Below, in pieces: positions 1-9,500 of a stretch of 57,739 bases of DNA (the stretch's first letter is position 1; each line of letters opens with the position of its first letter). Source of the stretch: an uncultured bacterium (GTDB lineage Bacteria > Bacillota > Clostridia > Christensenellales > HGM11417); the NCBI GenBank assembly GCA_905215695.1, contig CAJMQN010000011.1:1-57739 (forward strand). The letters are read 5' to 3'. The notes under the pieces are model-generated. The model had not been told where the DNA came from. It searched no databases and saw only the letters and a program-made list of their open reading frames with translations. The position numbers and the translations under genes were made by a program.

Positions 1-327
1 GATAAAGGCGGAAAAGAACCCGACCGAGGCGACGCGGTCCGCCTCCTGCCCCCTGTGGCTGCCGAGGAGTCGGGAGATATAGTTGCCCGAACCGTGCCCG
101 AACATGAACCCGAGCGCCTGAATAATCGCCATAAGGGGGAGCGCGATACCGATTGCCGCGCTCTCGCTTGTGCCGATCTGCCCCGCAAAATAGGTGTCCG
201 CGAGGTTGTAGATCGAGGTGACGAGCATGCTGATCATAGTCGGCACCGCGAGGGTACCGACGAGCTTTTTGACCGGCGTCTGAGTCATGTATGTGAACTT
301 GTCCTGTCCGTGACGACTTGATTTCAT
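1..327 (-). CDS. MATE-family multidrug/sodium antiporter, N-terminal part
   Basis: The reverse strand reads open from an ATG at 327 to the left edge (109 codons, 3' end outside the window). The translation contains the run AVPTMISMLVTSIYNLADT followed by YFAGQIGTS, then a hydrophobic segment around MAIIQALGFMFGHGSGNYIS. This is the usual first-helix region of MATE (NorM/DinF-like) antiporters, membrane proteins that expel drugs or metabolites using a Na+ or H+ gradient. An in-frame ATG at 288 with a weak purine-rich region upstream is an alternative start. I prefer 327 because the promoter at 336-364 puts transcription start only a base or two before it, which suggests a leaderless message. 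The gene is divergent from the ABC operon to its right. Substrate cannot be predicted. Confidence 0.85.
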   Translation of the reverse strand, partial: MKSSRHGQDKFTYMTQTPVKKLVGTLAVPTMISMLVTSIYNLADTYFAGQIGTSESAAIGIALPLMAIIQALGFMFGHGSGNYISRLLGSHRGQEADRVASVGFFSAFI

Positions 328-335
328 ACCTTTAT

Positions 336-364
336 AGTATATCACCGAAAGAAAAATTGTGCAA
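336..364 (-). promoter_or_regulatory. Promoter of the MATE gene
   Basis: On the minus strand TTGCAC (364-359) and TATACT (341-336) are separated by 17 bases. The base triplet before the -10 is TGA, an extended -10 of the TGn type. Only 8 bases separate the -10 from the ATG at 327, so the transcript would begin at or just before the start codon. Confidence 0.65.
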
Positions 365-406
365 ACCAACCGCGGAAATTTGTATTTTTTTGGGGGTATC
401 GTATCC

Positions 407-435
407 TTGCATTCGACAAAAAACTGTGCTATAAT
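407..435 (+). promoter_or_regulatory. Promoter of the ABC/surface-protein operon
   Basis: TTGCAT (407-412) and a perfect TATAAT (430-435) are spaced by 17 bases. It would give an untranslated leader of about 120 bases before the ABC ATPase gene at 564. Confidence 0.75.
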
Positions 436-528
436 GACAAAAATGTACAATTTTCTGAATTATCATAATTGAATAAAAAACAAGCAGTTTTGTTCAAAAA
501 ACCGCGCGAAACGGAATAAAATGATGCG

Positions 529-552
529 TACGGAAAGGTGTACCTTTACGTA
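529..552 (+). promoter_or_regulatory. Inverted repeat just before the ABC ATPase ribosome binding site
   Basis: TACGGAAAGG (529-538) and CCTTTACGTA (543-552) are inverted copies with one mismatch around a TGTA centre. The repeat ends four bases before the GGAGAG ribosome binding site of the gene at 564. It could be a repressor operator or an RNA hairpin that occludes the ribosome binding site. The sequence alone does not separate these. Confidence 0.45.
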
Positions 553-563
553 ACGGAGAGAAC

Positions 564-1322
564 ATGGCTGAAATCGCAGAAATCCGAAAGTTATCCAAAA
601 AATACGGCGCGAAGTCCGACTATGCGGTCAAAGACATCTCCTTTTCCTGTGGAGAGGGGCAGATTGTGGGCATGGTCGGTCGCAACGGCGCCGGCAAATC
701 CACCATTCTGAAATGCCTGACGGGACTCCTGCCCTTTTCGGAGGGAAGAATCTTTGTGTGCGGGCACGACATCTCCGAGGACTCGATTTCCGCGAAGGCA
801 TGCTTCGGATACGTGCCGGACGTGTGTTTCGCCTTCGACAAAATGACGGGCATGGAATACCTGAACTTTTTGGCGGATGTGCACCGGGTTTCGAAGTCCG
901 ACCGCGCGGCTCGCGTCAAGGAATTTCAGGAGCGTTTTTCGCTCGGGGACAGCATTCACCGGCTGATTTCTTCGTACTCGCACGGAATGAAACAGAAGAT
1001 TTCGGTCATGGCGTCCCTGATTCATCGTCCCCGGCTGTGGATTCTCGACGAACCGCACACCGGACTCGACCCGCAGACGACTGCGGCGCTCAAAAATTAC
1101 ATGCAGGAATATGCGGCGCAGGGAAATACCGTGCTCTTTTCCTCGCACAACCTTGACATTGTGGAGAAAATCTGCGACCGCGTCGTGATGATCAACCGCG
1201 GCAGAAAGACCGAGGATATGGAGATGACCGCCTTCCGCAGGACGGGCAGGAGTCTCGAGGAATACTTTATCGCCAAGTGCGAGGAACCGCCCGAACAGCC
1301 GGAGGAAAAGACGCATGCGTGA
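564..1322 (+). CDS. ABC transporter ATP-binding protein (EcsA-like)
   Basis: 252 residues, the usual length for a stand-alone ABC ATPase. Visible motifs are Walker A GRNGAGKST (39-47), an ABC signature SYSHGMKQK (138-146), Walker B LWILDEP (158-164) and the switch histidine in SSHN (195). The Q-loop position reads GYVPD rather than the classical Gln form, a pattern I associate with EcsA-type ABC-2 exporter ATPases. It should bind ATP on the cytoplasmic face and drive the permease encoded next, whose ATG (1315) lies inside its last codons (8-base overlap). The start has GGAGAG six bases upstream. The operon continues into large surface proteins, so export or assembly of surface material is plausible, but the substrate is unknown. 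Confidence 0.93.
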   Translation: MAEIAEIRKLSKKYGAKSDYAVKDISFSCGEGQIVGMVGRNGAGKSTILKCLTGLLPFSEGRIFVCGHDISEDSISAKACFGYVPDVCFAFDKMTGMEYLNFLADVHRVSKSDRAARVKEFQERFSLGDSIHRLISSYSHGMKQKISVMASLIHRPRLWILDEPHTGLDPQTTAALKNYMQEYAAQGNTVLFSSHNLDIVEKICDRVVMINRGRKTEDMEMTAFRRTGRSLEEYFIAKCEEPPEQPEEKTHA

Positions 1323-2952
1323 GTTCGGGGTTCTCTTTTTCCGGGAGCTCCGGGAAAAGCGAGCGGCGTGGAAACCCCGCCGGGAAAATATTTGGAGTAC
1401 GCTCTTCAACCTTGTTTTGACTGCCGCGGTGCTTGCGGTGGTCATTGTCGTGTTCCGCTATTTCCTCGAAACCTATTTAAAGGTCAAAATCGGCTATACC
1501 GATGCGAAAGCGGTGCGGGAGCGGGAGGCGCTGACCTTCGTCTATGCGCTCGCCTGCGCCGTCACGACGATTTCGGGTATCTTTAAAATCAACCGCAGTA
1601 TCACCTCGAGCAAGGGCATGAATGTGCTTCTCCTGCTCCCGGTGCGGCGGCAGACCATCTTTTTATCCAAGCTCGCCGCGCTGTTTACGGACTTTGCATT
1701 GACCTCTCTTTTGACCGTGCTCCCGCTCACGACGGTGTTTGCCTTCGTTGCGGGGCGGGGATTCGGATTCTTCGCGCTCTCGATTTTCGGCGCGCTCGTG
1801 TGCGCGCTGTTCTCATTTGCGCTCGCGGCGCTCCTCGCCCTGCCCGCGCACTTTCTCACCAAACTTCTCTCCCGAAACTATCTTGTCCTGACCATCGTCT
1901 TTACCGCGCTCGTGGCGGGGGCGTTTCTCGTATATTCGCAGATTCTCTCCCTCTTAAAGGGACTTCTCGAGACCGGAAGAATCCGGTTTATCTTCAACGA
2001 AAGTTTCTTAAACGCGGTCGCAATTTTGCGGAAAATCTTTTTCCCCGGCAATGTTCTCGCGGATTTTACGCTCGGCAACGGGCGCTGGCTCAACCTCGTC
2101 TGGGCGCTTCTCGCCGCGGCGGGGAGCGTTGCCGTGGTCTGTCTCGCGGTGCGCTGGCTCTTCGGACTGGTGGCGAACAATCGGCTCTCGGGCGGAAAGG
2201 AGTTTCGCCGCGTCGCCCGCGTTTCCCGCCCGCACAGTCCGCTCGCCGCACTTTTAAAGAAAGAGTTTGTCACCATTCTGCGCACGCCTTCCTTTGCCTT
2301 TCAGTTCTTCGCGGTGACCCTTGTTCTTCCCCTCATGGTGTATGTGACGGCGACGCTCCTCGATTCCCTCGCGCGGGAACTCATCTTTGTGGACGTCGGC
2401 TTTGAAATCGCGCTCCTGTGCACGGCGATGTTCTCCGTGCTCACCAATACCTTCTGCGCGACCAATATCAGCCGGGAAGGAAAGTCTTTTTCCGCGACCA
2501 AAATTCTGCCCGTGAACAGCAGGCTTTTGGTGTGGTCGAAGGTGCTTCTCTGCGGCATCGTGTCGCTTGCATCTATTCTTTTTACAAATATCCTTCTCGC
2601 CGTGCTCGGAGTGGTAAACCTTTGGCAGGCGGGCGTGTGTTTTCTCATCACGGGCAGTCTGTCCGTGGGCATGATCTGTCTTGCGACACGCAGAGACCTC
2701 AACCAGCCGGACTTCGGCGGGTCGAATAACCGCGCGGTGACCTTCGTGGTCTTTTGGGGACTCGTGGCGTCCCTCGTGACGGGCGCACTGTCTCTGTTCT
2801 GCGCAATGTTTTTCCGCGCCAAATATGCAAATTCCGTTGGAACAATCATCACTGTGTGCGTTCTCTTTGTTCTCGCGGTGCTCATTCTCGTCCTGTCCGT
2901 GCTCTACTTAAACCGCGGACTTGACCGAAAATACAGGGAGGTGCAGGCATGA
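1315..2952 (+). CDS. ABC-2-like transporter permease
   Basis: 545 residues. After a charged N-terminus (RELREKRAAWKPRREN) the protein is dominated by long hydrophobic stretches, at least ten likely membrane segments, in two similar halves separated by a hydrophilic stretch near residues 295-320 (NNRLSGGKEFRRVARVSRPH). This layout resembles large Ecs/ABC-2 exporter permeases that pair with single ATPases. It overlaps the ATPase gene upstream by 8 bases and the surface-protein gene downstream by ATGA, so the three are probably translated in a coupled way. GGAGGAAAAG lies just upstream of the start. Membrane location is clear. Substrate and direction are inferred only from the family and the context. 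Confidence 0.85.
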   Translation: MREFGVLFFRELREKRAAWKPRRENIWSTLFNLVLTAAVLAVVIVVFRYFLETYLKVKIGYTDAKAVREREALTFVYALACAVTTISGIFKINRSITSSKGMNVLLLLPVRRQTIFLSKLAALFTDFALTSLLTVLPLTTVFAFVAGRGFGFFALSIFGALVCALFSFALAALLALPAHFLTKLLSRNYLVLTIVFTALVAGAFLVYSQILSLLKGLLETGRIRFIFNESFLNAVAILRKIFFPGNVLADFTLGNGRWLNLVWALLAAAGSVAVVCLAVRWLFGLVANNRLSGGKEFRRVARVSRPHSPLAALLKKEFVTILRTPSFAFQFFAVTLVLPLMVYVTATLLDSLARELIFVDVGFEIALLCTAMFSVLTNTFCATNISREGKSFSATKILPVNSRLLVWSKVLLCGIVSLASILFTNILLAVLGVVNLWQAGVCFLITGSLSVGMICLATRRDLNQPDFGGSNNRAVTFVVFWGLVASLVTGALSLFCAMFFRAKYANSVGTIITVCVLFVLAVLILVLSVLYLNRGLDRKYREVQA

Positions 2953-5900
2953 AACAGCGAATTGTCGCGCTCGTCATGATTATCCCCATCGTTCTGATGA
3001 TCTGTGTCTTTTCGGCGGCGAACGTCGTCACGCTCGCCATGCCGATACCTGTCTCGGGCATCGAACTCGACATGAATCAGGAGGAGACGCTGTCCCTCTC
3101 CGCGGGCGTTGACACGCTTAAAATCAATGCGCGCGCGATTCCGCTCAACGCGAGCAATCAAAAACTGAACTATTCCTATGCCGAGATTTCGGGAAAGCGT
3201 CCCGCCGAGATTGAAATTGACGCGGAAGGGGTGATCCGCGCAAAGCGGGTCGGTTCTCTCAAAATCACCGTCAGCACGGCGGAAGGGGGCTTTTCCAAAA
3301 GTTTTCTCCTGCATGTGACCAGCGAGAAGGCGACGGAAATAGAAATTACCGTCCCCGAGAGCATGGTGTCGGGAGAGAAAAAGACCTTTACAAGCCAAGT
3401 GTACCCCGAGGAAGCGGCGAGCACCAATGTGACATGGGAATCGTCGAACAAAAACATTCTCAAAATCAACGCACTGACCGGCGCGGCAGAGGCTGTTTCC
3501 GCGGGGCGCGCGACTGTGACGGCAACCGTTAAGGACGGACTAACAGGAAAACTTTCCGCCTCTGCGGAGGTGGAGGTGACACCTGCCGAGACGGAGAGCG
3601 GTCTCTTTGTTTCGGCGGGCGAGGATCTCCGCACCTCGGGCGGCGTCTGTACCTTCCGCATGGAGATGAACGCGGGGGAGAGCGGCGCGACCCCGACGGA
3701 TATCAAGTCGAATTTTGACCAAACGCTCGTCGATTCCGTCGAAATTTCGGATGTCTCCGAGAGCCTGCCCGGGGTTTGGTCCTTCGATGTGACGGTCAGG
3801 CTCGCAGATGGTTCGGCGGGGGAAATTCCCGTGTCCTTCTGGATTGACAGCCCCGATTTCGGGGAAGATAAGGCGATTACCGTCCGTATTCAAAACGTGG
3901 AGGCGGCGGACGCCGAACTCGTCATCTCCAATTTCGCCGCGTATATTCAGACCGGAAAATACAATATCGTCAATGTCTCTTCTGACCCCGAGTACGCGGG
4001 CGCGGAATTCACCTGCTCGAGCGACAATCCTTCGGTTATCAGCGTGACCAAGGACGGCAACAACTTTTTGCTCCGCGCTCTTTCGGAGGGGAAGGCGCAG
4101 GTGCGCTTTGCCTTCCTTTTAGACGGGGAGGAAATCGCCTACGAGACGCGCGAAGTGCACGCGGTAAAACTGCCCGCGGAACGAATCAATTTTGAAATCA
4201 ACGCCCAAACCCATGGGCTTGCCGACCGTTTCGCGGTGGCGAATCAGACGATTTACGGCGAACAGAACGAATACGAGACCAACTACGTGCGTGAGACCGT
4301 GAAATATCTGGAAAACAGTTTTCAACTGAAATTTACGGATTCCGGGCTGAATCCGACGGACGTAGAATTCACTTCGAGCGACGAGAGCATCGCGACGGTC
4401 TCCGAAAAAGGATTTTTGAAGATTAAAAAATCGGGCGTCGTAACGGTGACGGCAGTGCTCAAGGCGGGCGCGTTGCTCGGCAGGGATATTCGGGACACCG
4501 TGACGATTCAGTGCGTGAACGGGGTGAGTGTTTCCGACTATCCGCAGCTGCGCTATGCGACGCAGGAGGGCAAAGAGGTCGTGCTCACCGCAGACATCGA
4601 CGTGGGCGTGAAACTCATTGAAAAGAGCGAATCCGGCGCGGTGACGGTGATTCCGAACGCGAAGGAAATTCTCGCCGAGGAAGTGGGCGAGATGCCAACG
4701 ACAGCGCCCTGGGACTACTACAAGAACAATGGAAAAGAACACCCTTCAGTTTATTATGCGCTGAAGATTACCAACAGCGTTTACGGGAACGGACACGTGC
4801 TCAACGCGAACAATATCACAAACGTGAAGGACGGCACGGGCGCGCCCTTTGCTTGGTCAAAATTTCAGGGTCCGCGGGACTTCGTGTCTCTCTCGGATTC
4901 GAGCGCGTCGGCGTCGGTCAAGGCGCAGGACAATATCGCTTTCCTTGTGGAAGGCAAAGATATCGAGATAGACAACGTGGAGCTTCGCGGTGCGACCGTC
5001 GAAGGCGGGGAGCAGGCGGACTGGAATAGTCTCAACTATGTCTGTACGACCTGCGAGGTTATCGGCGAGGCTGTCTTTACCAACAGCAGAATCAGCACCG
5101 GGCGCACCGTGCTCCGCATCTTCGGGGAGTCCTACAATCCGCTTTCGAACGCGGACGCAAATCTTGTTTTCGCAAAGAGAGCAAACGTGACGAAAGTGCG
5201 CGTGGAGAGCTGTATTCTCTCCCATGCCCGCGAATTTATCCTGCGGCTCGGCACAAACGTGCGTCAGCTCGGGGACTATCCTGTCGGAAACAGCGAACAT
5301 CTCGGCACCGCGCTCGCAAAAGACCCTTCCCTTTGGGAGAAGTGTGCGCCCAAAATTGCGGGCTATGATGCTTTTAATTCAGCAAGCGACCGGGGCGCGC
5401 TCGCGGCGGCGGCGCTAAAAGACCCCGATTTCCTTGCGCTCGTCAAGACCGAGCTCACGCTCAAGAACTCTGTTCTCTATAACTCCGGACTGTTTGCGGT
5501 GGGGCTTGAAAGCAGTTTTGCGGGACCTGCGCTGGACGGCGGAAGGTGGAACAGCTGGGATTTTTCGGAATTCGGGTGGAAAAACCTTGCGGCGACGAGC
5601 TTTCCGACGCTCCTGAATCTCGAGGGGGATTGCCGGATTTACGATTGGAAAAATTTGAACAACATTGACAGCAGTACGCTGATCGAGGGAGCGGGCGGCT
5701 TTAACGGCGGGATGCTCACCTTTGACATCAAGAAACTCATTGAAACCATTGCCTCCCGTCCGGACTTCGGGAGCATTGTTTCCGAGGTGGACGGGGAGAC
5801 CGTCGCGCACGGGGGGATTGCGATGTACGGCGGCGGTAAGAATTACTGCCTCATCAATGATTCGGAGATGACGAGCGAAAAATTTTCCGAGTACAAGATG

Positions 5901-6080
5901 GGACTCGGAGAAATCGGGTCCGGCGTCACCGAACTTTTGCAGTACGCCGCGGGAAGAGAGCCCTTCCGTTTCCTGATGTATGATGCGAACAGCGCCTTCG
6001 GTTGGGAGAAACAGAGCGCGGATATCGCTTCCGGCGCGGCGTTTTCGGTGCCTTCCGTCCCCGCAGGAGGAACTGCATGA
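2949..6080 (+). CDS. Large secreted/surface protein with bacterial Ig-like (BIG2) and beta-helix-like regions
   Basis: 1043 residues. An N-terminal hydrophobic segment (about residues 5-30) acts as signal peptide or anchor. Residues about 35-215 contain tandem Ig-like domains; the clearest is the BIG2 pattern SEKATEIEIT ... VTWESSNKNILKIN ... AGRATVTATV. Another BIG2-like domain lies near 450-520 (VEFTSSDESIATVSEKGFLKI). The remainder (about 530-1000) has short beta-strand repeats such as DIEIDNVELRGATVEGG that suggest a right-handed beta-helix. No LPxTG sorting signal is seen. It starts within the stop of the permease gene (ATGA) and is followed by another ATGA overlap, so it is tightly tied to the ABC transporter. 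A role in adhesion or polysaccharide binding is inference. Confidence 0.8.
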   Translation: MKQRIVALVMIIPIVLMICVFSAANVVTLAMPIPVSGIELDMNQEETLSLSAGVDTLKINARAIPLNASNQKLNYSYAEISGKRPAEIEIDAEGVIRAKRVGSLKITVSTAEGGFSKSFLLHVTSEKATEIEITVPESMVSGEKKTFTSQVYPEEAASTNVTWESSNKNILKINALTGAAEAVSAGRATVTATVKDGLTGKLSASAEVEVTPAETESGLFVSAGEDLRTSGGVCTFRMEMNAGESGATPTDIKSNFDQTLVDSVEISDVSESLPGVWSFDVTVRLADGSAGEIPVSFWIDSPDFGEDKAITVRIQNVEAADAELVISNFAAYIQTGKYNIVNVSSDPEYAGAEFTCSSDNPSVISVTKDGNNFLLRALSEGKAQVRFAFLLDGEEIAYETREVHAVKLPAERINFEINAQTHGLADRFAVANQTIYGEQNEYETNYVRETVKYLENSFQLKFTDSGLNPTDVEFTSSDESIATVSEKGFLKIKKSGVVTVTAVLKAGALLGRDIRDTVTIQCVNGVSVSDYPQLRYATQEGKEVVLTADIDVGVKLIEKSESGAVTVIPNAKEILAEEVGEMPTTAPWDYYKNNGKEHPSVYYALKITNSVYGNGHVLNANNITNVKDGTGAPFAWSKFQGPRDFVSLSDSSASASVKAQDNIAFLVEGKDIEIDNVELRGATVEGGEQADWNSLNYVCTTCEVIGEAVFTNSRISTGRTVLRIFGESYNPLSNADANLVFAKRANVTKVRVESCILSHAREFILRLGTNVRQLGDYPVGNSEHLGTALAKDPSLWEKCAPKIAGYDAFNSASDRGALAAAALKDPDFLALVKTELTLKNSVLYNSGLFAVGLESSFAGPALDGGRWNSWDFSEFGWKNLAATSFPTLLNLEGDCRIYDWKNLNNIDSSTLIEGAGGFNGGMLTFDIKKLIETIASRPDFGSIVSEVDGETVAHGGIAMYGGGKNYCLINDSEMTSEKFSEYKMGLGEIGSGVTELLQYAAGREPFRFLMYDANSAFGWEKQSADIASGAAFSVPSVPAGGTA

Positions 6081-6472
6081 GGAAAAATAAGACCCGGCGC
6101 AAAAAATCACTGGGCGTTCATCTCTTTTTCCTCGGACTTCTCGGCTTGCTTTTGCTTCTCCGGGGGAACGTCTATAAGTGTATCAGTTTTCTGTCGCAGG
6201 GCGCCTGGGACAGGGGATATTTTGAGTTTAAAGAGGTAGTCCTGACAATCTTCTCGGGCAACTTCTGGCCGGTTGTCTATTTTGCTTTTTTCTGCACCCA
6301 AATGAAGTTGGGGGCTTGGTTTCTCGTACGCATGGAGGAGTTTCCTCTCTTCGAGCGAACCAATACGCCGGCGGGAACTCTGCCCGACGAAAAGGCTTGC
6401 GCCCGCGAGCGCGGAAGCGAAGCCTTTCGGACAATTCCCGTCTATCTTTTGCATCAGACCTTCCTGAATTGA
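6077..6472 (+). CDS. Small membrane protein of unknown function
   Basis: 131 residues. A very basic N-terminus (MRKNKTRRKK) is followed by a membrane segment at about 13-29 (LGVHLFFLGLLGLLLLL) and a second at about 58-75. The C-terminal 45 residues are hydrophilic. I recognise no family. The start is set by AGGAGG (6065-6070) and by an ATGA overlap with the preceding surface-protein gene. The frame ends immediately before a 17-base inverted repeat, and its last residues look unlike the rest, so the present C-terminus may be a truncation. The basic, two-segment design would suit an accessory subunit of the neighbouring ABC exporter or a surface-protein anchor, but that is inference. Confidence 0.65.
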   Translation: MRKNKTRRKKSLGVHLFFLGLLGLLLLLRGNVYKCISFLSQGAWDRGYFEFKEVVLTIFSGNFWPVVYFAFFCTQMKLGAWFLVRMEEFPLFERTNTPAGTLPDEKACARERGSEAFRTIPVYLLHQTFLN

Positions 6473-6506
6473 GTGTGCCGAAAGGGACTTTTCGGCACAC
6501 TGAATT
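6467..6506 (+). terminator. Stem-loop between small membrane protein and giant surface-protein gene
   Basis: GTGTGCCGAAA (6473-6483) pairs perfectly with TTTCGGCACAC (6490-6500) around a 6-base loop. Flanking AATT bases extend the repeat to 17 with one mismatch. It is followed by TGAATTATTTT rather than a clean T run, so it may be a leaky terminator, an mRNA processing site, or a protein site. Confidence 0.45.
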
Positions 6507-6532
6507 ATTTTGGGAAGGAGATACAATATTCT

Positions 6533-9500
6533 ATGATTTTTCGAATCGATAAGAAAACCAAGAAAATCAATGATTCGGGCACAAAAGAGCGTAAAAAAAG
6601 CGAATCCGCGGCTGTGCGGAAAGGTATAGATTTCCGAACAGGAGAGTTCCGAACGGAAGAGCAATCCCGCCGAACGGAAGATACTCGATACATAAGCATA
6701 GCGAAGACAAGAAGCCGAGCGCATATACGCCCGGTGATTCTGCTGTTGTCGGCATTGGCGGTATTGCTGTTTGCCTCGTTTTTGCCGGGAGCATTTGGCG
6801 TGTCCGGTAGTACAGGAAACATCCGGGATATTCTGAATCCGGCCTCACAGACTGCTCTTACTGTTGAGAACGATTCGTCCAAACCTTGGGTAGAGGACGG
6901 AGCCGATTCCGACGGAAATATCAGATATAAAACCGCTATCGAAGGGATTGGCGGAGGAACGACGGCGCTGACTTTTCGTTTCACCCATACCGCAGGGAAG
7001 GGAAAACTGATATTTTTTTATAAAATTTCTTCAGAAAAAAACTACGATTATTTTAAAGTAACGTATAACGGCACGCAAATTGGAGCGCAGAGGGACCCGG
7101 ATATGAGCGGCAACGTCGATTGGACGCTCTATTCCTTAGAACTCGCGCCCTCCGAAATCGAACAGACCGTCGAATTGCGCTATACGAAGGACAGCGGCGG
7201 TAACAGCGGGGCTGACGCGCTCTGGATTTCCAACGTCGGAATTTTTGAAACCGAACCTGTAAAAACTCTTTCGCCCACGATCTCGCTTGCCATGTTCGAG
7301 GGGGGAGTCCGTACCGAAATCGGTACCGTTTTATCCGAAGGCGCTCCGACGGAGATAACGGAATATTCGACAAGCCTGACCTCGGATAAAACTTTTGAAT
7401 TTTCAATTACGGGTTCGGAAACTGAAAATTTGATTGCATTGGCTGACGGAGCAAATCTCCCTATCACCGAGAATAAAATCGTGCTTTCTGGCATAGTCGG
7501 AAAGAGCGTTATCAACTTAAAAGAGCGGGTAAACGGTTATTTGGTCGATATCTTTTCCTTCTCCCTGACGGTCGGTGAACTTCAGGACCTTTGGCAGGGA
7601 GAAAGCTCGGGAGTCGTGTTTGAAAATGATAAGGCGGAACCATGGGTCTTGAGCGGCAGCGAGAACGGCGCAGTGGTCTTTTCGAACGGAAACGGTCCGG
7701 TTAATGACCCGAGTGAAAGCGTTCTCAAAGCGACTCTTCCCACGGCGCAAGGAGTACAATATGTGCTTTCTTTCGATTATCGTCTGCTTACCAACACGAA
7801 TTCCAATTTCCTCAAGGTGACGCTGAACGGCGTCGCTCTCACGACCAAAGACACCCCGGATATGCACGGAGAGGTCGCCTGGACTACTTACTCCGTCAAA
7901 ACGGATCCCGCTTTATCCGCACAGGTGCTCGAAATTTCAATGTCCAAGGGATATACATTTTATGAGAGCCTTGCTTTTATCAAATGTATCCGATTGAATG
8001 AGACCGAACTTCCGGCGATTTCCCTCGGTTACCGCGACGGAACGGGCGGCGCTGTTTCGGTGGGTAAACTCTTTGAAAACGGCAAAGCGTTGGAACTCGG
8101 GACGGTCACAAGGGATTTTGACGCACAGCCGGACCGAGTTTACGAGTTCAGCCTTTCGGGACTCGGAGAGGGCATGAATGTCTATGCGCTTGTCAATCAC
8201 CGTGACCGTATCGACGCCGTGGAGGGTAAGATTGTCGTAGATCGCATGGAGGGAAATTATATTCTCGACTTTTATGCGGAAAAACAGGGAGAATATTCTC
8301 TCTATCTCTGCGAATATGAATTCCGAATTTCGTGCGAATTAAACGGACTGTTAAACGATGCAACGGGCGGTATCACGCCTTCCAATGACAAGACATATCC
8401 CTGGGCGGTGGATACCGCGCTCTCGGAGGAGCGTGGCACGCGGGTATTTAAAAATACCAACCAACAGAGAAAATTGTCCTCTGATAAGCTTAAATCTTTT
8501 ATTTCGCTCGACATCGACGTTGACGAAGTCGGGCAGTATCTGCTGAGCTTTGACTATTTTGTCTCAAGCAATCCTGCGAGCGGCTATGAGTATCTCTATG
8601 TCACGTTGGACGGCGTCGAGGTCACCAAGCCGGGCTGGGGTCTCTACGGTATTTCGGAAGCGTGGGAAACGTTCACGGTTCAGGTTCCCGCGGGGCGGCA
8701 CAAAGTGGAAATCGGTTACAGCAGGAGTTATTCCGCACCCGATATGTCCCCGACGAGCCAATATCAGGATACCGCATGGATTTCGGATGTGCGTCTGTCC
8801 AATCTCGCCTATCCCGAAATCTATTTCGCTATGACTGAGGACGGCTCGCGGACGGATTTGGGCGTGGTTGCGACGGGTGGCAAACTGATCGGTTGCGACG
8901 TTCTTGCATTGGATTATTTTCAGGATATCGAACGTGAATATTTCTTTGAGGTATCCGGACTTTCACAGGGAAGCGCCGTATATGTCATGTGCGGTGAACG
9001 GAAATTTACGCTGACAGATGGCAGGATTACGGTGCCGGGCGGCGATGTGACGGCAAATTTCACAGTTTGGTTGGAGAACGGCGAAACGGCTTGGCAGATT
9101 TCCGAGGTTGTGTGCGATGTGTTCTATAATCCGCTTGAGTTGGTTCGTGAGAGCGACGTGAGTCTCGAGGGCGGCAACGAAAATCAGGAAAATCCCGCCG
9201 CTTACAGCGAGAGGTTGACTTCGTCGCAGGGCTATGTCGTCTATCAAATAGTCGGACAATTTGAAAACGGTTCTTATATCGGCGGCGGACTGACTTTCCG
9301 CTACAATGTCGATAAACCCTGTCTGATGACTTTTTCCGCATATCAGGATATTACCGGAAGTTATAACCAGGGTAGCCGATTTATTTTGCTTCTCGACGGA
9401 CAGGAGAGAAAAGATTTTACCAATTCCGATAAGGCATGGCATGACTATGCGATGATGCTGGGCACGGGTCTGCATACCGTTACGCTCAAGTATGACGACA

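Noticed and set aside
6473..6532. GTG at 6473 as start of the giant protein
   Set aside because: It lies in the arm of the stem-loop with no ribosome binding site; the ATG at 6533 has AAGGAG upstream.
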